Shown piece after piece: positions 46,294 to 57,000 of a stretch of DNA of 64,000 bases (position 1 is the stretch's first letter; the number at the start of each line of letters is the position of its first letter). The notes below the pieces were generated by a model, which ran no database searches, was not told where the DNA came from, and was given only the letters and a program-made list of their open reading frames with translations. Position numbers and translations under genes: made by a program. Source of the stretch: Nocardia sp. NBC_00403. Lineage in GTDB: Bacteria > Actinomycetota > Actinomycetes > Mycobacteriales > Mycobacteriaceae. The stretch spans positions 6,386,001 through 6,450,000 of the forward strand of contig NZ_CP107939.1 in NCBI RefSeq assembly GCF_036046055.1. The letters are read 5' to 3'.

Positions 46294-48408
46294 CTACTTG
46301 GGCTGCAACAGGTTGTAGACGGTGGCGTTGCCTACCGAGGTCGGCGTGAAAGTAGCCCCGACCCATTCCGCGATGTCAGCGTGCCCGCTGCTCTGTGATC
46401 CGCCCCGGCCCGATCCCGGCTGCCGGCCCGAGGTCTGCCCCTCGCCCAACACTGCCTCTTGGTTCGATGCGGGGCCCTGGTCCGTCGTTTGCCCTGCACC
46501 GAGTGCAGACCCTTGGCCCTGCGCCGGATCTCGGCCGGCTGCCGGCCGCTGATCCGGTGCCGGTTGCTGCCCTGGCTCGGTTCGGAAGTTCCGAGGCGGC
46601 ATCACGATGTAGTAGGTGACCTCGCCCTTCTTCACATAGTCCTGGAACTCGCCGAGCGTCGGTGTGGGGTCGTTCTTGAAGCCACCGATGGCCATTACCG
46701 CAGTGTCGCTGGATAATTCGAGCGCGGCCGCGGGCGAGGAGTGATCGATGGCCGCGGACCATCGCGTCGTGGTGGCTCGCAGCATCGCGTCCAATTGTGG
46801 GCTCGCCGCGTCTGCACCCGGGTAGCCGCCGGAACCCCTTCGTCCCGGCTCGGCAGGGCCGACGACGGGGCTGCCACCGGTGTGCGCCTGCCCCAACGTT
46901 GCCGCCGCGTATGCCGACGTGCCGCCGAGCCCTGCGAGGACACCAAAGGCGATCAGCACGGTCGAGAAGCGGCGCAGCCCAGACCACGAGGTGGCGACAA
47001 CGCCGACGGCGGCAACAATCGTAGCGGCGAGAACCGCCCATCGCAGTAACGGCAACCAATCCGAATTGCGCTGTAGCAGTATGAAACCCCAGCCACCACT
47101 CGCGAGAATCAGTGCCGCGGAGCCGTACCGACCGAGGGTGCGATCGCGCAGCCGCCACATTTCGAGCACACCGAGCCCGAACAGTCCGGCGATCGCGGGC
47201 GCTATCGCGAGGGTGTAGTAGGCGTGCATGCCACCGTTCATGTAGCTGAAGACGACGCCGTCCACGACCAACCAAACGCCGAAGACGACCGCACCCGCTC
47301 GGACGAGATCGGTGCGCGGACGACGACCACGGGCCATCAACACCAATACGCAGGCGAGCAGCGCCGCGGGAATGAGCCAGCTGATCTCGAATCCGATTTC
47401 ACCGGTGAACAGTCGGGCGCCGCCCGCGTGCGAGCCGACACCACCGAATCCGGAGCCCCCGCGCCCGGGATAGGCTTCCTGCGGCTCGACACCAGCAGGC
47501 ATACCAGCTCGCCCGGCTCCGCCGTCGCGGCCCTGGATACGTTGCAACCCGTTGTAGCCGAACACCAGGTCCATGAAGGTGTCATCCGTGGAACCAGCCA
47601 TGTAGGGGCGAGAATCCTTGGGCCACAACATCGTCAACGCGACATACCACCCGGACGACGCAACGAGCGTGGCGGCAGCACCGAGCAGGTGCAGTATTCG
47701 CTTGCCGAGAGTGGTCGGCGCGGCGAGCAGATAGGCAATCCCCAATGCGGGCAACACCATCAGGCCCTCGAGCATCTTCGCGAGAAAGGCGAAGCCGAGC
47801 GCAACCCCGGCAAGGGCAAGCCACCCGGCGCCTGCCCGCGACAGGGCCCGAATCGTGCAGTAGGCGCCCGCAGTCATCAGCAGCACCATGACGGCGTCCG
47901 GATTGTTGAACCGAAACATCATGGCGGCCACCGGCATCAACGCGAGCGACGCTCCCGCAAGCAGTCCGGCTCCGCGCCCGCTCACCCGAGCGACCGCGCC
48001 GTACAGCAGCGCCACCGCGGCCACCGCCATCAATGCCTGCGGCACCAACATGCTCGCGCTGGAGAATCCGAACAGCTGCCCGGACAACCCCATCACCCAC
48101 TGCGACACCGGTGGTTTGTCAACGGTGATGAAGTTGCCACGGTCCAACGACCCGAACAGCAGCGCCTTCCAATTCTCGGCCCCGGCCTGCGCCGACGCCG
48201 CATAGAACCCATTCCCCATGCCGTTGACGGTGATGTTCCATAGGTACACGACGCCGGTCCCCACCAGCAGCGTCGCCAACCCGAGGCATTCCCATGCCCG
48301 ATCGGACAACCCGGAGTACCTGCGGTCCCCCGGCGACGATCTCTGCTCCGCTGTCTCCACCAAACTCGCACCATCGGCATTGATCGACGTCTCAGCGGCA
48401 TTGGTCAC
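46294..48408 (-). CDS. PMT/ArnT-type membrane glycosyltransferase (GT39/GT83-like)
   Basis: A 704-aa multi-pass protein. NGMGNGFYAASAQAGAENW, then GSLDRGNFITVDKPPVSQWV carries the acidic catalytic loop of the GT-C fold, and about ten to twelve helices follow. A Gly-rich periplasmic loop and a Gln/Pro/Gly-rich tail lead to a C-terminal domain. Known of the family: transfer of sugars from polyprenyl-phosphate donors to lipids or proteins on the outer face. GTG start. 168 nt separate it from the methyltransferase upstream, so it may or may not belong to the PKS locus. Confidence 0.82.
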   Translation of the reverse strand: MTNAAETSINADGASLVETAEQRSSPGDRRYSGLSDRAWECLGLATLLVGTGVVYLWNITVNGMGNGFYAASAQAGAENWKALLFGSLDRGNFITVDKPPVSQWVMGLSGQLFGFSSASMLVPQALMAVAAVALLYGAVARVSGRGAGLLAGASLALMPVAAMMFRFNNPDAVMVLLMTAGAYCTIRALSRAGAGWLALAGVALGFAFLAKMLEGLMVLPALGIAYLLAAPTTLGKRILHLLGAAATLVASSGWYVALTMLWPKDSRPYMAGSTDDTFMDLVFGYNGLQRIQGRDGGAGRAGMPAGVEPQEAYPGRGGSGFGGVGSHAGGARLFTGEIGFEISWLIPAALLACVLVLMARGRRPRTDLVRAGAVVFGVWLVVDGVVFSYMNGGMHAYYTLAIAPAIAGLFGLGVLEMWRLRDRTLGRYGSAALILASGGWGFILLQRNSDWLPLLRWAVLAATIVAAVGVVATSWSGLRRFSTVLIAFGVLAGLGGTSAYAAATLGQAHTGGSPVVGPAEPGRRGSGGYPGADAASPQLDAMLRATTTRWSAAIDHSSPAAALELSSDTAVMAIGGFKNDPTPTLGEFQDYVKKGEVTYYIVMPPRNFRTEPGQQPAPDQRPAAGRDPAQGQGSALGAGQTTDQGPASNQEAVLGEGQTSGRQPGSGRGGSQSSGHADIAEWVGATFTPTSVGNATVYNLLQPK

Positions 48409-48576
48409 AGCGGAATTCTCGGTACCCCAGGATCACGTCCGCTGTGTACCGGCTGTCAGTTTCCTGTGAGTGTCACCGCCGCCACCTCGGTGACGCCTGC
48501 CGAATCAGCAACAGGCAACGCCCGGAGTTCCGTTCGGAACTCCGGGTCGTCTCCTGCGCTGTCTGTCGCTACGCGG

Positions 48577-49266
48577 CTAGACCGGCTGCACTACCTCGAC
48601 TTTTCGTGCGGTGATCTGGATCCCCGGCTCGCCCGCGATGCGTTCGACCGTCGCACCTGCGACCGGCAGATCCTCGACGAGCTGCCGTCCGTCCTCCAGA
48701 TCGAGACCGTAACCAGCGATGTAGGTACGGAAGAACGGCAGGCAGGCACGCGCCATCGGACGCGGCAGCCGCCACCGATCGACGAACCCTTGGGCATCCT
48801 CGAAGGTGCAGCCACGGTCGGCCTCGATGATCAGCAGCAGACCGCCCGGACGCAGCACCCGGATCATTTCCGACAGGCCCTTGCGCTGATCCGGCCAATG
48901 CTTGATCGACCCGGAACTGAGGACGGCGTCGAAGCTGTTGTCCGCGAAGGGCAGATCCATCGCCGAACCCTGCCGGAACTGGATGCGACCGCCGAGCGGC
49001 GCCCCGCGCTTCTGGGCGCGCCGGACCTGCTGCGGCGACAAATCGATGCCGCTGAGCTGCAAGTGCTTGCCGGCAGTAGCCAGGCCGACCGCGAGTTGTC
49101 CACCGCCGCAACCGACATCGAGGACCTGTGCCTTGTCCTTCAATTCGGCGGCGACGTCGTCGAACAGTGTCGGGGTCATATCACGGACCGCGTCGGAGAT
49201 GAAGTTGTCGTAGAACCAGGAGTCGATCGGGTTGTAGCGCTTGGTCTTATCCAACAGAACGGTCAT
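48577..49266 (-). CDS. SAM-dependent methyltransferase of the PKS/AvrD locus
   Basis: A 229-aa class I methyltransferase. VLDVGCGGGQLAVGLAT is motif I, SGIDLSPQQV follows, and GSAMDLPFADNSFDAVLSSG with VLRPGGLLLIIEAD complete the ubiE-like pattern. AGGAG lies before the ATG. It is the last gene of the minus-strand PKS operon (9-nt gap to the kinase-like gene). A likely role is O-methylation of a hydroxyl made by the ketoreductase, as in phthiocerol lipids (inference). Confidence 0.82.
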   Translation of the reverse strand: MTVLLDKTKRYNPIDSWFYDNFISDAVRDMTPTLFDDVAAELKDKAQVLDVGCGGGQLAVGLATAGKHLQLSGIDLSPQQVRRAQKRGAPLGGRIQFRQGSAMDLPFADNSFDAVLSSGSIKHWPDQRKGLSEMIRVLRPGGLLLIIEADRGCTFEDAQGFVDRWRLPRPMARACLPFFRTYIAGYGLDLEDGRQLVEDLPVAGATVERIAGEPGIQITARKVEVVQPV

Positions 49267-49275
49267 GGTTTTCTC

Positions 49276-50052
49276 CTAAACGCGGGTAGCGAACTTGATC
49301 TTCTTGGCAAGGGTGGGGAGTTCCTGCTGCGCGATGATCGCTTCCTGGACCCGCTCCCGGCTGGAGCGCACGATTTCCATCGCCTCCTTCACCGCGACAT
49401 CGATATCCATCACAGTGGGAATGTCCAGTACCTTCATGATCGATTCCAGCCGCTGCTCCGGGGTGCCGCGCACGGTCACCACGGGCTGGCCGAGTTCACT
49501 GATCGCATGCAGCAGCTTCTGATCGGAAAGGGCGCGGTAGCGCTCGTCGACCGGGCGATGGCCGTCCGGATCCATCGGCACCTCCACCGGGAGGTGGAAG
49601 AAGATGTCGTAGTTCTGCCTGGCGCGCTGTCTTGCCATGTCCCCGTAGGCATTCAGATAGCGGCGATAAAACGGCCGACCGGGCAGGGTGATGGTGTTCT
49701 TCAGCACCTTGTGCCATCGCGCCGAACCGGGATTGGGGCCGGTGATCAGCCGGGTGGTGCCATAGATCCACTCGTTGAGCACGGAGCCGTCGGCGATGAA
49801 TCCGCCCTCGGCATCCAGGATGGCCTCGGCCTGGATCCGCAGTTCCAGGCGCCGGAAGCCGAGCGCCATGAGTTCGGTGGTGCTCAGATCCTGGAACCGC
49901 ATACCCGGATACAGTTCGGTGACCACCTCGCGTGCCGACGAGGCGTCGACCCGGGGAATGCCGGTCAGCAAGGATAGCGCGGTCGAAGTGGTGGTCTTCC
50001 CGGTGGAATAGGTTCCGGAGATCACGATGCGTCGATAATTGATTCCCGACAT
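49276..50052 (-). CDS. P-loop kinase-like protein (AAA_28/NadR type)
   Basis: A 258-aa P-loop protein. Walker A is SGTYSTGKTT near residue 15; YDIFFHLPVEVPMDPDGHRP and RGTPEQRLE follow, resembling the NadR-type kinase/AAA_28 group. The probable activity is phosphorylation of a small molecule, but the substrate is unknown. It lies between the AvrD-family gene (33-nt gap) and the methyltransferase (9-nt gap). If AvrD forms a sugar-derived lactone, this could act on the sugar part (inference). Confidence 0.7.
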   Translation of the reverse strand: MSGINYRRIVISGTYSTGKTTTSTALSLLTGIPRVDASSAREVVTELYPGMRFQDLSTTELMALGFRRLELRIQAEAILDAEGGFIADGSVLNEWIYGTTRLITGPNPGSARWHKVLKNTITLPGRPFYRRYLNAYGDMARQRARQNYDIFFHLPVEVPMDPDGHRPVDERYRALSDQKLLHAISELGQPVVTVRGTPEQRLESIMKVLDIPTVMDIDVAVKEAMEIVRSSRERVQEAIIAQQELPTLAKKIKFATRV

Positions 50053-50085
50053 GGGATGCCTTTCTCGGAGAACAGGTTCCGCGAA

Positions 50086-51048
50086 CTACGCGGGAAGTCG
50101 GTGGGCCAGGTCGTATCGGATCTCGCAACCCGCGAAATCCGCTTCCCAGGTGGATATTCGCCAATCGCCGCCGCCGAAGGTGAGAATCATCGACCGCACC
50201 ATCTGTGTCGATGCCGAGCCGGGCTCGTAGGGCGGCGGCGCAGCCGCGGCCCGGGCAGTCATCCGTCGCATCCACAGCGTTTCGCTGTCCTTGCGGGCGA
50301 TATTGTCCAGTTCGTAGAGCAGGACTTGGGACAGCTGCGCCAGGATCACCGTCGCGTCGACCAGCGTGACCGACGGCTGATAGGCATCGGCGACGCCGCG
50401 CCCGCCTCCTGGCGAATCCTGCTCCACCAGTTCGAATTCGGCGCCGGCCCGGCTTTCCGCATTGGCTATCACGACATTGCGCAGGTATTGACCGCGCTGA
50501 TAGACCGCGCCGTGAAAATATCCGTGCCCTTCTTCGAGCACGGTGCGTGGCTCCATGGTTCGTAATCGCGGTGTGACCGGTAGCGTGACAGTCGCTTCCA
50601 ACGCCATGGCGGCACCTAACTCGCTGGTGACGGTGATCGAGGAATCCCCGACCGCGGTGACGGTTGCGACGATCCGGAACTGGTCGAGCGATTCGGTCGC
50701 CGCAGTGCCGCTGCTGAATTGGATGTAGGACAGCCACGACGACCGGATTTCGCCCACGGTCAGTCCGCAGAACTCCCGCAGAATGACCTCGAGCAGGCGG
50801 TAGCCGAAGATCGAGCAATCGATGCTGCTCAGATGCGGGTCCAGCACCCGGGAGCTCTTCTGCGACCAGTCGAGCGGATAGGTCACGCCGGCCGAGGCCG
50901 TGAGTCGTGGCCGGCCTGCCGGGTCGTGATCCAACGCGATATCGAAGATGTGGTGGGCAATTCGCTTGTAGCCCTCGCCGAAGAAGCGGCCCTCCCGGTG
51001 GCCCAATACGGCGTCGATGGTGTCGAATGCGATCAGTTCGGTGGACAT
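50086..51048 (-). CDS. AvrD-family protein
   Basis: A 320-aa protein. FDTIDAVLGHREGRFFGEGY, then YPLDWSQKS and DPHLSSIDCSIFG match what I know of the AvrD family of Pseudomonas syringae and actinomycetes. AvrD makes syringolides, acyl glycoside-like lactones, from a beta-ketoacyl thioester and xylulose. The 11-nt gap to the PKS gene upstream strongly suggests that the PKS supplies its acyl substrate. No catalytic residues can be named with confidence. Confidence 0.7.
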   Translation of the reverse strand: MSTELIAFDTIDAVLGHREGRFFGEGYKRIAHHIFDIALDHDPAGRPRLTASAGVTYPLDWSQKSSRVLDPHLSSIDCSIFGYRLLEVILREFCGLTVGEIRSSWLSYIQFSSGTAATESLDQFRIVATVTAVGDSSITVTSELGAAMALEATVTLPVTPRLRTMEPRTVLEEGHGYFHGAVYQRGQYLRNVVIANAESRAGAEFELVEQDSPGGGRGVADAYQPSVTLVDATVILAQLSQVLLYELDNIARKDSETLWMRRMTARAAAAPPPYEPGSASTQMVRSMILTFGGGDWRISTWEADFAGCEIRYDLAHRLPA

Positions 51049-51059
51049 GCCGCGTCCTT

Positions 51060-54000
51060 TCAGGCCGCGACCGGCTCGTCGCCGGGCGTCTCGAATTGGC
51101 TGACAATTTTGGTCCCGAGACCGCGCAGCGACAGGCCCCTGCTGATCTCGAGCGCGGAAATCTTGAGGTCGAGCGCCTTTTCGGTGCGGGCGCCGAATTC
51201 CATCGCCATCAACGAGTCCATACCGAGGTCGGTGACCGGCTCGTCGATATTGATGGTGTCGGTCTCCACGCCGAGCACCACCGCGAGTTGGTCAGCGAGC
51301 CGCTGCGCGATGAAATCGACCCGCTGCTCGGTCGGCAAGGTGAGGATCTCGGTACGCAGCGTGCCGCCCGATGCGCCACCGACGCCGATCTCGGCGAGCA
51401 GTTGGCGGAACCGGTGGGTGTCGGTGGAAGGCCGAGCGCCGCGTGACCACACCTCCCAATCGATATCGGCCACCGCGGCCTGCGCGGTGTCGAGTGACAG
51501 ACATTCACGCAGCAGCGTGGTTGCCCTGTCCATGTCGATGGGGAGGAAGCCGAGCATCTTGACGTACTCGACCAGGGCCTCGGTGGTGTCGGCCATCCCG
51601 CCGCCACTCATGAAGCCCCAGTTCACCGACAGCGCGGCCGCGCCTCGGCCGCGCCGGTTGGCCGCAAGCGCGTCGAGCGCGGCATTGGCTGCGGCGTAAC
51701 CGATCTGCGGAGTGATGCAGCCGAGTGCGCTGATCGAGGAGTACAGCACGAATATGTCGAGCTCGACTCCGACCGCATCGGTGGCCCGGTCGAGATTCTC
51801 GGCGCCGCGCACCTTGGCGAACAGGTCATCGACGGACTCGCGCGTGATCTGCGGAATGGGCAGATTGTTGACCACCCCGGCGGCGTGGAAGATGCCGCGC
51901 AACGGCCCGGCCGCGCCGTCGATCCTGGCAATGAGACCGACTGTGGCGTCATAGTCGGAAATGTCGAGGCGCTCCTCGATCACTTCGACCCCTGCTTCGG
52001 TGAATTCGGCGATCTGGGCGCGGGCCTGTGGGCTGGCCGCACCACCGCGCCCCGCGAGCACCAGCCTGCGTGCCCCCTCCCGAACCAGCCAGCGGGCCGT
52101 GGCAAGACCGAAGCCGCCGAATCCTCCCGTCACGAGATAGCTTGCGGCAGGGTCGATCCGCGGATATTCCAGCTTCGGCCGCACCGCCGGTTGATCCTCG
52201 CGGAAGTCCACTACCACCCTGCCGACCTGATCCGCCCTCGCTACCGACTCGAACGCGGCGACGAGTTCCGCCAGCGGATAGGCGGTGTAGGGCAGGTATT
52301 GGTAAGTGCCGTCGCGCAGGGCCTGCTGGGTGATCCGCATCGGCCTGCGCAGAATCTCCGGATCGTGCGCGAGCGCCCGATCCATGTCGACAGCGGTAAA
52401 GGTGAGGTTGCGGTCGAACGGCCCGAGATCGATGACGCCGCCGGTGTATATATCAGCTTTGCCGATGTCGATGATCCGGCCGAATTCCGCTGCGACACGG
52501 AAGTTCTGCTGCAGGATCTCCCCCGGCGCCGAGCTGTAGACCACGTCCACGCCACGCCCGCCGGTCAGTTGCGCGATGTCGTCGACGAAATCGGCCGACC
52601 GCGAGTTCAGCACCTCGTGCGCACCCACCGACCGCACGTGCTCGCGTCGTTCCGGCGTGCCCGCCGTCGCGATCACCCGCGCGCCGATATTCAATGCGAC
52701 CTGTACCGCGGCCATGCCCATGCCGCCCGCAGCGCCATGAATCAGCACGGTCTCACCCGGTTGCAGCTTGGCCAGCGTGCGCAGACCGAATTCGGCTGTC
52801 AGGAAAGGCAATCCAGAACCGCAGGTCAACGGGTCGTAGTATTCGCCGGGCGCAAGCGGATGCGGCAGCGTCGCGCCCGCGTCGGCGGGCATCGTGACGT
52901 ACTTGCGCAGGATGTCGCCCGCACACACCATCATCCGGTCGCCGACGGCGATATCGGCGACGTCCGGCCCGATCCGTTCGACCAGACCGGAGCCCTCCAT
53001 ACCCACTGTCATTCCGAAATAGGTTTCGCCGAGCTCCTTTTCGGTGAGAACGCCGATGATCTTCATGGCGTCCTTGTAGTTCAGTCCGACGGCATCCATC
53101 CGGATCTCGATCTCGCCGGGTCCGGGCGCGACCCGGTCGGTTTCACGCAGCGCCAGATCCGACATCAGCCGGGACCTGGGGATCTCCACCTCGAAGGATT
53201 GCTCGGGCTTCGACAGCGGTCCGGTCTGCTCGCGCTGCTCGAGGTAGGACGCGAGGTTCTGCTCGAGCCGCACGGCCCAGTGCGCGTCACCGCGCACCGC
53301 GATCTCATCGACGATGTCCTCCGCCAGAATCAGATCCGCGGCAGGCTGCCCTGCGGTTCCGTCCAGATCGATCAGCCGCCACCGCGCTACTGGCTGCTCG
53401 TTGAGCAGTGCCCGGCGCGCGCCGATCAACGCGCCGTGGCGGATTCGGGCCGAGGAATCTGCGGGCGTGCACAGTGCCTGTTCGGTGACCAGGACACCGC
53501 GAATTTGTACCGCCTCGTCGTCGACGCGCAGATCCTCGACGGCGTTCGCGATTCGGGCCAGCCAGTAAACGTTCTGAGCGGCGGCAAATTCGGTGTCGAA
53601 GACAACGACCACCCGGATCCGTGGTCCGGCGATTGCCCCGTCGGTGCGCAGCGCAAGTCGCAGCTGTTCGTCGGTGCCGTCGCCGGCGGGGTCGGTGATC
53701 ACAACGGTCCGATCGGACCGATCCCCCAGCAGCGCGACCGCGCGATCGGCGGCGTCGGGGCCGACACAGACGGTGACGACGACCTCATCGGATTCGGGCT
53801 GTTCGACGGGTAGCTCCGGCTCGATTATCTCCCAGATCGGTTGGTAGAAAACCTGTTCCAATTGATGTGAAATATCGACCGCCGCGCTGACCGGACGGAA
53901 CTCGACTCCGGTCAGCCGCATCGCGACCTCGCCGTGCTCGCCGACGATCACGATATCGGCGCGCAGCGGATCGCTGCCATGCCTGGTCGCCACCACCCTG

Positions 54001-57000
54001 GCGCGCTCGGGCAGCTCGCCGAGCCACCGCACGCCCGCGATCGAGGCAGGCACGATGGCGACATCGGAATCCGCCGCCGGACCGGCGGCCAGTGCGGCAA
54101 CGCACTGCAATGCCGCATCGACGATGGCCGGGTGGGCAAGATGCCGGTGGGCGACCTCGATGGGCGCCAGTGACGCGACGACAGCGTCTCTACCGACGAC
54201 GGCTGACACGATGCGCTGGAAGGCGGGCCCGTAGTCGAGCCCGCGAGAAGCCAGAGCGCGGTAGAGATCCGGACCCGCGATGACCGTAGCGTCCGCCGGT
54301 GCGCCGATGTTCTCGAGCGCCGGCTCGAAATCGGCCTCGATCAGTCGGCCGTGGGCGTTCAATGTCCAGTTCACGGTATCAGCCGAACGCGAGCGGATCA
54401 TGAAGCGGCGCGTCGATTCCTCGACGGTCACCCGCAGCACCGGCACATCGTGCTCGTCGATCACCAGCGGCGCGACGAATTCCACCGACTCCAGTCCTGC
54501 ACTCGTGCGGCCGGTGCGCTCGATCGCGGCGCTGAGCGCGGCATCCAGATAGGCGGCACCCGGCAGCACCACGTAACCATCCACGACATGGTCGGCCAGC
54601 CAGGGCAGACGCGAAACCGAAAGCTGCACTTCCCATTCCGACGACACTGCCGAGGTTGGGTCACCGAGTAACGCACGACTGTCCGGTGTGCCGAGCCGAT
54701 CGAGCAACGTGACCGGCTCGTCGTGCCAGATGCGCTTGCGCTGCCACGGGTAGGCGGGCAGATCGACGTGCCCGACCACCGAGGCGGGCCGGCCCGGGAT
54801 CGACGAACCGTCCAGCGAGCCCGCGACATACAGATCGGCCACCGCGCGCAGCACATGCTGGCGGTCGCGCCGGTCACGCGCCAGCGTGGTCACCGCCGCG
54901 CCGACCACGCCGCGCTGGATCAGCATCTCCCGGATGTTGCCGCTGAGCACCGGGTGCGGCCCGACCTCGAGAAACACCCGATGCCCAGCGTCGACCAACG
55001 CACCGATGGCGTCGGCGAACCGGACGGGCTCACGAACATTGCGGCACCAGTAATCGCCTGTCCAGGTGTCGCCCGTGATCTCGTCCGCCGTCACGGTGGA
55101 ATAGGTGGTAACCTTCGCATCCCGCGGTGCGAGCGAGGCCAATTCGGCACGCAGCTCGTCGAGGATCGGGTCCATGAGGTGGCTGTGATAGGGCACCTCG
55201 ACCCGCAGGGTCCGCGCGAAGACGCCGGTGGAGGCCAGCATGTCGCGCAGCATCTCCAGGTCCTGGCTGTCGCCTGCGAGGGTGATCGAGCCGGGACTGT
55301 TGACCGCGGCGATCGAGATGCCCTCGGTGCGCGCGAGCAGCTCGCGCGCGTCGGCCTCGGACATGCCGACGGCGAGCATGCCGCCGGTGCCCGCCGTCAC
55401 GGCCTGCAAACGGGATCGGTGATAGCTGACGGTCACCGCGTCGCGCAGCGACAGCGCACCGGAGACGTACGCGGCGGCGACCTCACCGACGCTGTGACCG
55501 ACTACCACCGACGGATAGATGCCGTAGTCGGCGAGTTCGGCGGCCAGCGCCGCCTGCAACAGAAAGTTGGCGGGCTGGGCGTACGCGGTCTGCATAATGC
55601 GCGAATCGGCCTCGGCGGCGAGTATCTCGTCGAGGATCGACCAGCCCGCCACCGCGACGAACTCACGATCGATCTCGCGCGCCACCCTCGCGAAAGTGCA
55701 TTCGGTGGTGAGCAATTCACGGCCCATCCCCCACCACTGCGGACCCATGCCGCTGAACACGAAGACCGGCTCGACCTCCCCGTCGCCGATGATCCGGCTC
55801 GGTGCGCGACCCTCGCCCGCGGCAAAAGCGGCCAGCTGGGCGCGCAGATCCTCGGCATTCTCGTAGGCGAATCCGACGCGCAGCGGGTGATGGGCGCGGC
55901 GGGTCCATGCCGCCGCCGTGACCGTCTCGATGGGCTGCTCCGCCAGCGCCGACGCCACCTCGCCCGCGAGCGTCCGCACGGCGGCCTCGCCACGTCCGGA
56001 GACCGGCAGCACGCGCAGTACCGGACGCTCGTCCTCGGGTGCGGCTACCGGCTGCGGCGCCTCACCGAGCACGACGTGTGCATTGGTGCCGCCATACCCG
56101 AATCCGTTGACCGCGACGATGCCCTTCCCGGGTGCCGCGGGCAACGGCTCGGCAGCCAGCGGCACGCGCAGCTGTAGCTCGCCGAAGGGGATATCCGGGT
56201 TCGGCGTATCGAGCGAGCATTGCGGCGCCACGGTGCGGTGGTGCAGCGTCAGCGCCGCCTTGATGAGGCTCGCAACGCCGGCTGCCGCCTCGGTGTGCCC
56301 GAAGTTGTTCTTCACCGAGCCGACCGGCACCGGTTCGCTGCGGCCGTCCACCGCGCCGTATACCGCCCCCAGCGCCGTCAATTCGATCGGGTCGCCCACT
56401 GCGGTGCCGGTGCCGTGCGCTTCCAGATAGCTCACCTCGTGCCCCGCGATGCCGGCGTCCTCGCGGACCTGCCGCGCAAGTTGTTCCTGGGCAATGGGAT
56501 TCGGCACCGGGATGGCGATCGTGCGACCGTCCTGGTTGACCCCTGTCGCGCGGATGACCGCGTAGATGCGGTCGTTATCGCGTTGAGCCGCATCCAACGA
56601 CTTCAGCAGCACCGCGCCCGCGCCCTCCGCACGGCCGTATCCGTCGGCGGCCGCGTCGAAGGTCTTGCAACGGCCGTCGACGGCGAGGAAGCGACCTTTG
56701 CACATGGAGATGAACGTCTCCGGTTGCAGCATGGTGTTGGCGCCGCCGGCCAGTGCCATCTCGCATTCACCGTTCGTGATCGCCTGGACCGCCAAGTGCG
56801 TGGCGACCAGTGACGATGAGCACGCCGTGTCTACCGTCAGGCTGGGTCCGTGCAGGTCGAGCAGATATGAGATGCGGTTCGACAGCAGGGTGTGTGAGGC
56901 GCTCATCGCGGTGTGATTCGTGATGGCCTCCCGCACCAGCGGACCACTGCGGCCGAGCACGTTGTCGAGAATGAATCCGCCGATGTAGACGCCGACGGAA

